Below are positions 1 through 14,200 of a DNA stretch of 64,000 bases, piece after piece (position 1 is the first letter of the stretch; the number at the start of each line of letters is the position of its first letter). The DNA comes from Tenebrio molitor (Eukaryota; Arthropoda; Insecta; Coleoptera; Tenebrionidae), in NCBI RefSeq assembly GCF_963966145.1, contig NC_091051.1, positions 4,216,001 to 4,280,000 of the forward strand, read 5' to 3'. The position numbers and the translations under genes were made by a program. The notes under the pieces were generated by a model. It made no database searches. It was not told the DNA's origin and saw nothing but the letters and a program-made list of their open reading frames with translations.

Positions 1-796
1 TGTGGAAAATAAATATTGCAGAGCTTGATTTGCCACATCATAAAATATGCAGGAATTGGGCGTCTCCAAAATTTAGCAGGAATTGCATGGGACATTGGTG
101 AAAATGAGATCAACTGACGAGTATTTCCTGCAGTTTATTCTAGGAGCGACATAACTATTTTTTTTTTATTTTACAGTGACGTTTACGATTTTTTTCAAAA
201 TTCTCTTCCCTCTAGATGCATCCTAGATAATAAAACAAAATTTTTACGTGAGAAATCACAAGATTCTTGCAGGAATTGTCCGAATCATTATCACTTACTG
301 CAGGAGATTTTAGCATGTCTTAGAGGGTCGATAATCTGAAATGCTGTATAAATAATTTTACATAGATCGCGATTATGCTCGAAACAGGTATTATCTCATG
401 TAATAAGTTGAGCTTTCTAAGCTAACAAGCTTAATTTCCGGTACCTCGGGAGAACTATAGAGACACGATAAATTCATAATTACTCATTGTAAGAGTCAAT
501 TAAATGGAAGAAGTTTATATCGTGTAATTCCTGCTGAACACATGTTTTATTACTTATTATTATTTTAATAGAATTAATAGTGTGGAGCTTGATTTGGTTT
601 AAATATCGTGGATACAAAATTACAAGAATTGGACATGGGGCAGGAAGCTACTAAAGTCTAGCAGGAATTGGATGGAATCTTCTTTTGGAGTATTCCAGAA
701 AATTATACTCTCACGATTTAACGTGAATGATGCCTAAAAATCATTTAAAGATATGTATGTGTTTCTGGAATTTCGAAGAAACTAGCAGGACTGGTA
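1..796. repeat. Degenerate satellite-like repeat with GCAGGAATT motif
   Basis: Non-coding. The stretch is built of diverged units that recur at 1200-1660 and 4600-5860. Shared landmarks in order are a GTAATAAGTTGAGCT block (near 400 and 5233), a run ending AATTCCTGCTG (near 525, 4585 and 5350), a GTGTGGAGYTTG block (near 580 and 4625) and an AGCAGGAATTGGATG block (near 660, 4709 and 5460). The unit is roughly 560-770 bp. The nonamer GCAGGAATT, or its complement, is better conserved than the sequence around it. Confidence 0.7.
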
Positions 797-798
797 TA

Positions 799-1191
799 CA
801 GGGTGTAACAGAAATAAGTGCATTAATTTTAACTGGTAAAAGAACTCATCAAAAGGAACAACTTTTCTCTGTGCCATTTTGGCGAAAAACGTTGCATAAT
901 GGCTTAAAAAAATAGGAAAGATTTTCCTAAAAAAAGTGCTATACGAGTAGATTTGTTTGAATTTCGATTTCGGCGTTAAAACACGTTTTCTGGATGAAAA
1001 TGGCGTTTTTTTCATATTAGCGATCTCAATTGGCCATTGCAGTATTTAGGGATATCTTAGTAAAAATTCTCTCCAATTTTTTTTTTTGAATTAAACATCG
1101 TTTTTCGGCAAAATGGTAGATAGAAAAGTTGTTCCTTTTGACGAGTTCTATTACCAGTTAAAATTAATGCACCTATTTCTGTTACACCCTG
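799..1191. mobile_element. MITE with ~100-bp terminal inverted repeats
   Basis: The ends are CAGGGTGTAACAG and CTGTTACACCCTG, and the inverted repeat extends inward about 100 bp with few mismatches. It is flanked by TA on both sides (797-798 and 1192-1193), as expected for Tc1/mariner-type insertion. There is no transposase ORF inside, so the element is non-autonomous. It interrupts the GCAGGAATT satellite. The subterminal stretch containing GAAATAAG resembles the ends of the larger element at 46.9-48.8 kb. Confidence 0.8.
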
Positions 1192-1660
1192 TATGTATAT
1201 GTATAAAAACTTGAAAAACAATGGAATATTTCACTTGGCATTCTTTTTTACCAATTTATGTTCAGCAGGAAGAATTGCGATTTAGCATGAATTTTTATTT
1301 TATTTTGAGAATGAACGTCATTAACATTTTTGAAAATTTTCCTTCCAAGGGAACGCTCACGGCGTGCCCTCTGTCCTGCTAATATTAAATTAAATTGTAA
1401 ACATTTAATGTCTCTCCAGGGGCACCTAAAGACATCAGAAAATTCTTGTACACGACAAATGTCCGAATTCCTGCAGGAATTGCTCGAACTTTCCTCGCTT
1501 GCCGCAGGAAAAATTTGCAACGTCTGCGGGGGTGCAGGCATTAAAGATAGAATATCCCTGGTCGGAATTCAGTATAAATAATTTCACATTACGATTATGC
1601 CCGAAACGAGCCATTCCCAGGTATTATCTCCGGTAATAAAAGGGAATTACTTACGAACGG
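1192..1660. repeat. Continuation of the GCAGGAATT satellite
   Basis: This resumes the unit interrupted by the MITE. It contains a perfect 16-bp palindrome AATTCCTGCAGGAATT near 1470, formed by two head-to-head copies of the motif. A block at 1570-1640 matches 340-410 and 5165-5240. No coding potential is seen. Confidence 0.6.
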
Positions 1661-2289
1661 CATCCCTTCAGCTATCAGGGGTGGAAAAACCGTTGTCGTC
1701 GCCCTCTCGTCTTCACGTCAAAGAAATCCACCCACCTGGCGGTCATTAGCCACGTACTAGTACTTTTTAAACAAATAGATAAAGCCGCCCTGTCATCAAC
1801 ACCCCCGTGGAAAAATATCTCTTTATGTGTTTGAATATCGTTATCGACTAAGACCAGTGTTTGCACTGTTTGATTAAAATCGGAATACATAGAGGAAAGC
1901 TCTGTTGGTAACACTCGTGGAAAACATCCACTAATCTCGAGCCACACATCGAAGAAAATGACGTAAATAAGCAACGCCGCCACTCGAACCAACCCTGAAT
2001 GTCTTCGGGCGTATTATTTCAGTGTAACGCGGCTCCCGGACATAATTTATCGCCTGTCAGGGACATATTCACCAGGACAAATGCCGTTTAATATTTTAAT
2101 AAAATCCTTTTTGCTCTTCCGGAGCGCTGCTTGCGGTCGAACAAACACAAAAAAAAACTGACAGGAAGAAGCTCATTTGTCCCAGTCCAGTGTAATTTAT
2201 TAAGCCGGTTCGAGTGGACACAGCTCCTGCAACAACCCTCCTGCAGCACCCCGTAATTACGCGTAATTACGTCAAGCAACGGAACTCAC
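1661..2289. other. No gene seen; putative trp-gamma intron
   Basis: This lies just downstream, on the minus strand, of the exon at 2290-2420. I searched for the next ankyrin-repeat-coding exon of the channel and did not find it, so that exon should lie left of the window. Confidence 0.4.
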
Positions 2290-5200
2290 CGTCTCGTCGA
2301 GGCCACATCTCCTCTCTCCACCGCCAGCAGGAACTTCTTCTCGTCGAGCGACAGCTGCGCGATCTCCTGGTGAGGCCTGATGACGTTCTCCTCTTCCATC
2401 ATGCCGTGTATGCTGTGTCTCTGTCGGACAAACACCATCCATATTAGTCGTTTCGATGATCGCCACGGTAATTGACAGAGACGAATTAATTCGATGCGGT
2501 TTGTCGGAAAGCGATATGTCAAAGCCAATTAAATTAAATGGGACACCGCCAATTTGCGTTGTAAACAAAGAATTTTCCCGGCGAAAGTACTCCCAAGGAC
2601 GCCGCGACGACCTAATTAACATCGCATTATTCAGACGGGAGGGTTGGGGGTGGTTTGTCCGCGGCGGGTGGTGATTGGCGGTGCGAATGGGGTGGCGAGG
2701 ACACGTGTCAAACTGTGATCACATCTTGGCCAGTCTTGTAATTTACCGAAACAATAAAACGACTGCCTTTCATCTCGCTCTAGATCGCCGGTGGTCTGGG
2801 GGTGGATCGTCACCCTCGAGGTCAAGGGGTTGATTGGGGGTCAACAGGCAATGAATTGATTGATTTACTCTCACTGAACAACACTTCGTTTTGTACAAAT
2901 TTAATGTCTCTTCTGGAAACAGTTCAGATCTTTTAGTGAATTTCACACAAACAGGTTGGCAACACTGTTTGTCTAGGACCATAGAATAGAAATTAAAACA
3001 GAATCGAAAACATCGCTAATGAAACAGAGGAAATGAAAAGAAAATTTAATTTAATCATGTTAAAGTGAATTATAGGTTATATTTTTCTCTCGATTGTCTA
3101 GATAAAATGAAACAATCTTTTGCTGATTAACTCTTGACAGACAGGAATAGTCAATTTCATATTAACACAACAAACACTCCCTGACTCGATGTAAGAAGAG
3201 ATGAAAGCTGGAATACACCGATTGGGGAATGACGTTTGTGACCTTGGACTCGACCACGCTATCTGCGATCTATTTTCAGTGAAAATCTCCACGTGCCCGG
3301 ACTAAAAACTTAAAGTAACGTTGTAATTCACTCGATTGTGAAGGCGTTAGCCAGAAACTCCAACATCGCAACCGGTACAACGTCCAGAAAAAATGTCGTA
3401 ACTGGAGACAACAGGAGACGCTGATGGAAAGCAAACACTCCTCTCATCGCGTTCGCTTCTTGCTTTTGATTTGGTTTGGACGGTTTTCAGTTGACGCAAA
3501 CGCCCCCGCGCGGTGCGTATCCTGGTGACACGTGGAGCGATTCCCAAGAACGCACTCGACGGCGCCGAAGAGATGACGTCCCGTCGAAGAAAAATGTTCG
3601 CGATGTCAGACAAACACCACCTTGAAACTTTATAGAGCGTTTATTTATGGAGCATCAAAATCGGTTCGTTATTTAGATGTCAATTACTATAATAAATGTC
3701 GAAGAACGAATGACTTGCTTTAACGCTTCCATAAAATAAATCAGTCGGAAACGGCTTCTATCTCCGATTTCATTCACAAACACCTCAGACCAGGATAATT
3801 TTGTGGGCCGGAGAGAACTTTCGACGGGACTAATCCGGGGCAGGAATTTATGCCGGGAGGTGTTATCCTCGATCAGGTAAATCTCGCCGACGTGTTCCCA
3901 TCAGTTTTCATTTTTTCAACGCAGTAATAAAGCTCCCGTTTCATAATAAACACACATCATTCCCGTCTGGACTCAATTTCGTTTTAATACAGTGAAAATT
4001 TTGAGTGCTCTCGGTCCGGATCGCATAAAACTGGCGCTTGATGGCAGGTCTTTGATAGATTATTGACTCGATGTGTTGGAGCGGTGATCCATCTTGTAGA
4101 TGGACATGTTAGGCGATGGATACCCGCACGCTTTAATGCCATGATCAATGTTGCCTCTTTACAGGGACGGATTAACATATTTATTTTCTGTCGGAGCTAT
4201 TGAAAGACGAGGCGAACCGCAACCCGGAAAAAAGGAAGCGAGTGGGGGAGTCTCGTCGTATACAGGGTGATCGACGGAAATCTAACCAACAGATCCGTTC
4301 TGGAGGTGCACATGAGCCTTCTGATCTAGAGGATGTGATTTTCGGTACCTGAGAGGACAACAAAGATTGAAAAAGAGAAACCAACTAAAATGAAGAAATT
4401 TAATTCGCGCAATTCCTGCCGCATCCCGGAAAAAAGGAAGCGAGTGGGGGAGTCTCGTCGTATACAGGGTGATCGACGGAAATCTAACCAATAGATCCGT
4501 TCTGAGCTAGAGAAATTCTAGTAACTGAGAGGACGATAAAGATTGAACAAAAGAGCAACTAAAATGAAGAAATTTAATTCGCGCAATTCCTGCTGAAAGT
4601 AGATTATTGTTTAGGAAATAAATTGTGTGGAGTTTGTTTTCTATAATTTACTGTAGAATGTGTTTTCATTGGCTCGATAACAATGCAGACATTTATCACA
4701 CTGTTTTGCAGGAATTGGATGAAATCTACTTATGAAGTATTTGCAAGATTCAGATTAACTGAGGACCATTACGAGTATCTCACGTTTTTAGAATGAGCAA
4801 TATCTAAAATTTATTCAAAAGCATGTGCTTGAGCAAGTTAAAAAAAAACCTAGCAGGAATTGTATAATGTAATAAAGATCTAAGAAACTCTCGATTATTT
4901 GTGTTCGTATACTTTTTAACCAATTTATGATCAGATTTATTACTAGTTATTTTTCAGGTCCAGCAGGAAAAATCGCTGTTTAACAGGAATACACCCCAAT
5001 TCTGTGCAAAAGAACGTTCACGACCTGACTTTTCTGCAACAAATTAGTATCATAAAGAAGCAGAATAATCCTTTTCTGGATGACAAATATTTTAAATTCC
5101 CACAGGAATTATCGGAATCTTGCCGCAAGAAAAATTTTGAATTTCTGTAGAGTAAATCGTTCCTGCAATCCTATATAAATTATTTCACATTAAGTTTATG

Positions 5201-8200
5201 TTTGAAATGGGCCATTCCCGGATATTATCTCCTGTAATAAGTTGAGCTTACTAAGCTAACGAGCTTGATTTCCGGCACCTTCAAAGAACCATAGAAGCGG
5301 GCGGAATTTATAATCAAGACTCACCTAAATGTAAAATTAAATTCGTGCAATTCCTGCTGCACGTCAATTATTATTTAGAAAATGAATACTGTAGAACCAG
5401 ATTTTGTTGTATTTAAAAAATGCGTGGTTGAAGAATTTTTCATAAGCCTCTGTAATTTAGCAGGAATTGGATGAGAGGAATTGTGCGAGTGAGATCGAGT
5501 GAAGACCTCTCGTGCTTGTAAAGTGAAACATATCTAAGGATTATTCAAAGACAAGTGTTTCAGGAATTTCAAAAAACCCAGCAGGAATTGTACAGTGCAA
5601 TAAAAACCTTCGAACACATTATATTTCTCTTTTCGACAATACACGAACGAAATTATTACAACAGGTTTTCCGGCAGGAATAAATGAGATTTAGCAGGAAC
5701 ACACCGGTTCGATTTGTTTGCATTTTGCGCGTCCACCTGGCCTGAAAAATTCGCTGGAATTTTTTGTCCAATTAAAAAACCATTTTTCATCCCGGCCGAC
5801 ATCAATAACGCTCACGTTTAAGTAACTTTTCACAAAAACGGGACAAATTCCTGCTCAGGAACGAATTTCGCACGTCCGTCCTGATTTATATCACTCGCAA
5901 ATTCAGCATTTCACGTGTGAAAAACACACATGTGTAAAATTCACAGACTGACTCATCCGTTCAGAATATAAATCTCGTAAAGTCCGCGTTCGCTCGTTAT
6001 CCTTTGTCTGACGTTCTCAACCCCTTGCAAATTTTTCACGGCTTCCATCCTTTCAAGTCGTTAAGGAAACGTATCGGTGTATCCGTCTGTCGCCTGAAAT
6101 AGGACCACTCGAGTCCTTGCCCCCCGATCGGGGACAGTTAAATCGAGCGTTTCATAGGGGAGTAAAAATAATTCGGTCGAAGAGGGGAGCCGCGGATGAC
6201 TTAGTGGCCGTTACGATTCTCCCCGGACTATAACCCGGAATGATCCGGCAAATCCGGAACGACGAGATTTGGAATTCAAGAGACACCCCGACCAAGACGT
6301 GTAGTTGTTTAACGTAATTATCCTTATTTCCATCCCCCGGCACGGTTCGCGCACCTCTAGGTAGTCTTAGCACCCCCGACTGACATCTACATTTGGAACG
6401 GAGACATTTTGCGAAACAAACAACGCTGCAGAAAGTGTCCGAGTCCAATCTAAATGGAAATGGGGGATGAACTAGCAGTTAAAAAATTCCCGAAACGTTC
6501 TCACTACTTCCGGCTGGATTCAACCCCCAAGAGGGGCTAATAATTACGAGCAAAAGAACGAAGACAGTCAGATTTAATCGAATTAAAGGGGACACTTGAG
6601 CTTTTTCCAAAGCTCCGATAGATTCGAACAGGAGGAGTTGCGTCTTAATTGGGTTAAAAGGGCGTCGGCGAAATTTACATGGATTTCGGTGTCCCTCCCT
6701 GCATTATTTGCCTTGATGGTCGACTTTAAAAGAAAATTTAATACTTTCAGGAGTCGAAACTGAACGCTCCGGACAAATTGAACCGTAGTAAAATACATGC
6801 CGTGGCAATAAAAATGTTTATTCGGGGAAAGTTTCGGGGTTACAACAATTTGAATAAAAGCGAGCCCGCGTTGCCATATTGGATCGTAAAGTTGGATAAA
6901 AAAGTGGAAAAAAATACTCGAGATTGCATAATTTCTCTTTTGGTGTTTTGGAAAGGGTGTCTTTGAAAATTCTTCTGTTTCTGACTCGGTAAGTCCTAAT
7001 AAATCGATAGCGCCCGCGTTCCGCTCTTGTAGCGACAAATTCGAGGGTGAAAGGTGGCGCAAATAAAGGGGAAAATAAGTGTCGTTTTGTTAGGACGAAA
7101 AGAGAAAATTTTATCCGACGAGAACGGCTTTATTAATTCATAAACCGGAGTGTCCGCAAGTTTCACCGTTACTTGCCAAGTTTGCAACAGCCGAAGTATG
7201 AAAATTAGCGCAACTAGTGACAACGTAAGTTACTTAGACGTCCCCGGCGCGTAAACTTAATCTCGGTGTAAGCCGAACACGCAACAAAAAACACATTTTT
7301 CACCAACAGACTAAGACTGATAAAGTGAAGTTTCGGAACTTAAATCTGAGGACCTGAAATCATGAAAGTGGGCCAGAGTTACGATATGGTGCTAACTTTG
7401 GGACATTAGATGTTGTCCTGAGCGAAGAAACTGAACCTGAGATGAAAATTATATTTGCAAGAGCTCTACCTGGGCTGCATAAATAACACAAGGCATTTTT
7501 CGGCAAGCTTGAGCTGAAAACTGAACCTGATCCTAATTCTGAGCATAAAATGAACTGAATTGAACCTGAACCTGAGAAAAACATGAAATGAACTGAACAG
7601 GAACCTGAGCAAATTGAACTGAACAGGAACCTGAGCAGATTGAACAGAATTTGAACCTGAGCAAACTGAACCGAACTTGAACCTGACCAAATTGAACTGA
7701 ACTGAACTTGAACCTGCGAAAAAGATAAAATGAACTGAACTTGAACCTGAGCAGATTGAACTGAACTGAACTGGAACCTGAGCAGATTGAACTGAACTGA
7801 ACCCGAGCAAATTGAACTGAACTCAACTTGAACCTGGGAACAACATAAAATGAACTGATCTGAACAGGAACCTGAGCAGATTGAACTGAACTTGAATCTG
7901 AGCAAACTGAACTGAACTTGAACCTGGGAAAATTGAACTGAACTTGAACCTGGGAAAAGCATAAAATGAACTAAACTGGAACATGAGCAGATTGAATTGA
8001 ACTGAACTTGAACCTGAGAAAATTGAACTGAACTGAACTTAAACCTGGGAAAAACATAAAATGAACTAAACTGAATAGAAACCTAAGCAAATTGAACTGA
8101 ACTGAACTTGAACCTGAGCAAATTGCACCGGACTGAACTTTACACAAAACAAAAATCGTCCCATAAATCTGAACTGAAACTGAACCTGTGTCTAAAAATG

Positions 8201-11200
8201 TTGTTTATTAACCGGACAGTTCGATTGAACCTGAGACCTGAGCAAAAACGTCACCAGAAACAGACGCTTCGCCGTCCGGATCTCCATCTCGAGTCGATCG
8301 TGGAAGATTGATCGTTCCTGGTCCAGAGATGACCGGAAGTACACCCCACACGTTAATTTGCTTCCATTGAATCCAGCGTAATCCACCCGACCTGAATCTC
8401 GGTGGCTGGTATTAATTTATACACATTACTCCCTTCAGTCTCCGGTTCCGACAGCAAATCCCCATCAGCTCCCTCACATAAGTGGTGTGGTTATAATTTG
8501 AAGGCTTACTTAGGTACACCCCGTGATATACGATCCGTCATCACGGCGACCGTGATTTCACCCCGAGGGCTTGCCAAGACAAATATTTTTTCAGCGTACA
8601 TGCGACGCATCCCTTAAATTATTACGAAGGAATTTTTTGAAGCCAAAACGTCTAGCTCTAGATTCCGCCCGTGTAATTAAGTGCGTGCACAATGTACCGT
8701 AAAATGGAATTTTATTAAGAAGAGATTTATCACCTTGTGCACCGGATCTGTACACTAAAACACTCAACGCGTGTCGACGAACACGCCGATAAATCTTGCA
8801 CGGCGAAAAGTTCGACGTTCGCCCCGGAAGATTTCCTCCGAACGGCACATTCGCACCAAGAAATATAAATAATGGGGGTGGTGCAACACGCGTCGCGATC
8901 GACTTTCAGCGATCGCCATCGATCTTCCTAACGACGACACAAAAAATAAATCAGAAGGAACAAGCGACAACGGCGGAACAGATTCGTCGCGTGAAGGACG
9001 ATCTCCAATACAAATCCAATTGGGGGTCGTACCAACTTTTCACTTACGACAAGATAAAACGACGAAAATGAGAGTTTTAATGGACAGGATCTGCGCTGCT
9101 GACGATTAATAAGCGAGCTTGGAGCCCTTCAGATCGCTGCAAGAGAACTCATTTTGTGAGATCTTGCACGATGGAAGTTTTTACAGTTGCGCTCTGATAA
9201 CCGCGATGTAACGAGCGCCTCTCACAGCTGCGAGTTTTTATCGTTTTATTTCACAAAAGGACCCAACAAGAGTTTTGTTTGCAAAACATTCGAGAAGTGG
9301 ACGGGGCGGGGCTTGATCACACGCGGTCTTAACGGCCGGCGGTCACGTGACGTCCACTTGTGAGGCGGTCAGTCGGACTTTGCTTTCAGCAAATTCCCGT
9401 GTATTTCGGGCACTGAGCACTCAACTACAATAAACAAAATTTCAGGTAGGACAGCCACAGGTGCGCTATTTTCAGCACTCAACGAAGGACACCCCATTTG
9501 CAACGTCCTGGTCCGCAAAGAGATTAATCCGCCTCGATTAAAAAAGTGTCGTGGCCTCCGGTAATTCCGGATAAAAGCGCCGGACGTTTTACGAGGGGTC
9601 GTAAATCGGATTTAGCGCCTCACCTTAACCTTCTTGTCGATCATCGGTTTCTCCAGGAGGCAGGTGGTGGCGACGGTCTCGGTCCGGCCCATCTCTATGC
9701 AGGTCTCCGTGGGCCCGGAGCTGGCGAGGGGCACGGCTCCGGGCCCCGCTTCCTTCTCATCTTCGCCGGCGCTCTCTGCAAAGAAAAATGCGAATAAGGA
9801 GATGTTTATGAGTTAATACGACGTGATGGGGTGTTGCGGGTGAAGGTGATTTATTCGGAGCAAATAAATCGTGTTTCAATTTCAACGTTCGCGATTTATT
9901 ACCGTCGGATATATCGTTTTTAATATTATTCCATATGTAATGAAAACATTCCGAAAATAAGTTTTACTGCCTCGACACGTAAGAGGAGAAATTCCAGATG
10001 AAAGAGGCGGCGTGAAAAATCCAAACCGTCGAATCATCGCATTTTTAATTCATTCATCCGGCGGGGTTGTTTTCGCTTTTTATACTCGCCGACGTCCTCA
10101 AAGGGTCTTGACTCGCGTAATTAAGACCCCGTCCAGGGAAATTTATTATTAAAACACCCAACCCCCACGATCGCGACTACTCACTTTTCCAACAAAACAT
10201 CGACGTCATCCTGGACACATTTTCACCAGAAAAGCCGAGAAAAACGCGCGCTCCGCACCGAGATCACATCGTTACTGAAATATCGATCTGGAAATTGGGG
10301 AACATGCTGTGTCCTGTTTATGTGTTAACATTCATACTTAAAATAATATACAGAATAAAATATATAACGGGCTATATTTAACGGAGACGAAGGATCGGAT
10401 CTAGGATCGAAAACACGGGGTTCAGCAAACGGCACAAAGGACCTCCATAAAAAACACGATTTGACAAGTGAATCGCGCCAGGCGATAAGGGAGGAGACTG
10501 AATATTCGGAGGTCCCGCAGGAGCGCCGCACCCCCAGCTGTTTATTTTTTACAAGAACAAGGTCGCCGACTCCAGGATTGTCCTGATGGTCTCGATTCAA
10601 TTTGGGGTTGCTGAAAACCGCCCCAATTTTTACCAACAACAACAACAACAATTTTCACCCACAACTGCAACTCCGCACAAGTTTATTTTCCCCCAGGACC
10701 CTGAAAGTGAAATCGGCCACTTCATCCGTAATTATTTTTGTTTAAATTGGGAATATTTTATCGATTCCGCGAATTTACAAAACTAATCGACGTTCTATAT
10801 ATTTGTCTAGAGTGATATTAATGTATTAATAAAGATTATGCAAATAATCGTTCGGGATTACGAAATTTTCCCGAAATCGATGAGTCCCCTGGGGCTCTGG
10901 ACGGTCATCAATTCGTGATTTACTGGACAATTTTCATAAATTATACCGAAACCGGTGACCCGTTGTGTTACGACCTTTGCAAACTATGTAAATCGGAATG
11001 GCGCAACAGAAAACTACACAATAAGAGGACAAAAATTAATGGCGCCATAAAACCGTAATTTATCTGTTTTGGCCCGAAAACTCGCCTGGATTGGGAGCTA
11101 TAATTGCGTTCAAAATTGAACAATTATCCACACGTGGTGCCTTTTACTGGAGACAATTTCCTCAACCTTATTTACACTTGTGACGCGCGGGTTGCATAAC

Positions 11201-14200
11201 ACGCGAGAATTAATACAGTCAAAGTTTCATTATTGTTGTCCCAAGTCGAAACAAATAGTTTTCCATTGGCTAAACGTGTCCGGTGAGTTTCGCCAAAGTT
11301 CGAGAAAAGCGTCTCAGATCGGAAAATGTGGTAAATCAAAACGACCACAAAAGAAAAATCGCACAATCGCCGTTTCCCAACAACAAAGAAGAGAGAATGT
11401 TTGTCCCGAGAAATCGGCAGTTCTTATCGCATTCGGTGAACTCTTTGACGCATCTCTGACATTTCGACTTTATGAGCATGACTGTAATTAAACAATTTCA
11501 CAGAAACCCACATTCCACTTAAGTGTTATTATTACAACCGGCACAAACGGAACAAAACTATTCCTCGGGCGTAAAATCAAATCACTCTGACGGAATCGAC
11601 ATACTCTGGGTTTGCAGCACCCGGGCTCGAAAAATTCTCGATACGGACCTGGACGAAATGTCGGTACTGGGGTACCACTCAGATGCGTCGATTTTTAATC
11701 AGTCGACATGAGCGCAACGTGCACTGTTCTCGTTTTGTTGGCGGCGGTGTCGCGACTCAGTTGTCACCCAAGTGAGGGTACCACCACCACGGAGGTGGAG
11801 AGTACCACCACCACGGAGGTGGAGAGTAGTACCGCCGCGAGTACTTATGGCACCACGACGGAGTGGGGCAACGTGGGGAGTAGAGGTCTCTACGGGGGTT
11901 CGTACTACAACGGCGACCTCACCAACCCCAACAACATCCACTACGTGCACGGTACTTATCAGTCACCAAAGCGAGACTACTACAAGAGCCAAAATTACTT
12001 CCGTGAAGACGACGCGGACGAGACCTTCGACTACTATTTAGGTTTTGGGCTTCGCAAAATGACCGACAAGGACTTCCAATATGAAGACTTCCACTACTAC
12101 TACCACGACCTCAACAGGAACATCTCGAATAACGAGACCATACCGTCAGATGTAGTTGTGGCGTGTCACCCAAACGCCACTTTTTTTTGCCCAGAAAACA
12201 CCGAAACTGTCTGCCTGTTGAATGGTACCATTTACTGCATGTCCAAAATCAGTGTGGTGGTACCGTGTCCCTTCGAGTCCGACAATGAGACTCTGGGTTG
12301 TGTTAATACGACAGTACCGTGCGTGCGAGCTTGTGTTTCCATGGCGAACAGTTTCGAGAGGATTTCTTTACCGTGTCTAGCTACTGTGGTTGTGGTAGAT
12401 GTGTACGAACTCAATAACGGAAAAACTATAAGTAGAGTAGGTGGTACTTTTGTTCTAGTAGACGCACTCACAGAAGCTGAGAGGACTTTTTGTGTCACAG
12501 TTATCGTTGATCCAAAACCAAAGCAAACCGGTCACTGAATCAACAAAAATAATTATGTTGGATTAATAAATTCTTATCATTCTTGTGTGTTGTTTGATAA
12601 GTCCCAATGCGATAGATGGTAGTACCGAGAAAAGAAATCAATTGAAATTGAAAGAATTTAAGAGGTAAATAAGAGACTTGGGTTGTTACTCTCTAGAAAA
12701 TTTATTACAAAATTGGTTGCCGCAGTTATAATAGTACTGTTTTTGCAAAATGGGTTCGAAGAGCTTGGTACTACATCTAAATTTTGGAGATCTCGATTTC
12801 TTTTCTATTTTCTATAGAAACCATCCAAGAATCTCAAATTTCTCCAAATTTTTTAAATCCTTTTGATCCTCTGCCTCCAAACTCCACGTAGTACCATTCC
12901 AGTTACCATCAGGAGAAAAAGAAGACAAAGAAGAAATTACTTTTAGACTGTCGGTACTCCTCATTATCACGCAAGTGATAATCCCATATCTGCATTTGAG
13001 TCGCTGAAAAAACTTGAAGTACCTACCACTGCGTGAAAAACATTCCCTTGACAAAATATAACGTATTTTCGAGATTTTTTATTCACTCAGTCTGTGTTTG
13101 CATCTAGATTACCACTGATGCAACTATGAATACTACAGTACCACGTTCAAAATGGTACGGTTATCAGTACTGCAGTTAAGAGACTGTTGGAGATGGGATA
13201 AAAAAGACATTTAATCAGTTCTATCTAACCAAGGGGGATTTATGTGATAAAGATAGAACGATTGAAGGAAAACTCTTGTAGGAGGCGAATTTATTGGCAG
13301 TAGAGTCGCCAAAAGGACAGGAAATTGAAATTGAAGTTATTTAAATGAGGTTTTTATTAAAAAATAATTCCGTTGAAACGGTCGTATCGATTCGAAACCT
13401 TTTCTACGATATCAATTTATGGGAAACGGTCTTACGTCCAGCAGTAATCGCTTCAAATTGTTACAAAAGTGGAGCCTAATCGACGTCCAAACATATTTAC
13501 TGATAATTTCTTGTAACTGCGGTTTCGAGTGAATCACGACTGAATCAACAAAATATCCGAAGTTGTACGAATTGGAATAGATGCGATGGTTAAAAGTTAA
13601 CACTGCTCCGTCGTGATGACCTCTGAGAAAAAATTATCGTTTTTAATTTGTAGCGGAGACAGTACCGAGATACTTATATCAAGCGCGTAAATTGACACAA
13701 TTAGATCGCATCCAGCATGGATTGTGTGAAAACGTGTTTCCTCCTCCTGCTGACCATCTTCACGTTCTTCGAGTTGCATCAATGTGGTCGTCTTGGTGGC
13801 TGTAAGTATCATTATTGTTATTAATTAGTGGCGCTACAACTTGTTACGTAATTGTGTCTGTGCTTGAGCATTTTTAACACTCTTTCGACCAAATTATCTG
13901 CGAGGTAAGTTACAATCTGAAATTACAATAAAATTCTCAAATCTGCTTGAAATGCTCAAACCGGTTCTGATTATTGCAGCGTCTAACTCCACTTTTTATC
14001 TTGATAGCCCGAGGAGGAGGAGGTGGTTATCGAGCCCCGTCCTATCGGGCGCCATCTTATCGTCCTCCGTCCTACCACCCCACTGCGGCACGCCGCCCCC
14101 CGTCGTACCACCCCACGTCCGCGCCCTACCGCCCCAGACCCAGTCCTGCGACCCATCGCCCCAACCCTAGACCGCAACCACCCGCGTACGAACCACCCTC

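Noticed and set aside
3347..3613. 88-codon minus-strand frame as an alternative trp-gamma first exon
   Set aside because: No donor in the phase needed to join the exon at 2290-2420 could be recognised.
6583..7062. 159-codon minus-strand open frame
   Set aside because: No domain or leader and no splice partners; sits in intronic DNA.
7360..7962. Long Ser/Val/Gln/Phe-rich minus-strand open frames
   Set aside because: They are translations of the TGAACT minisatellite.
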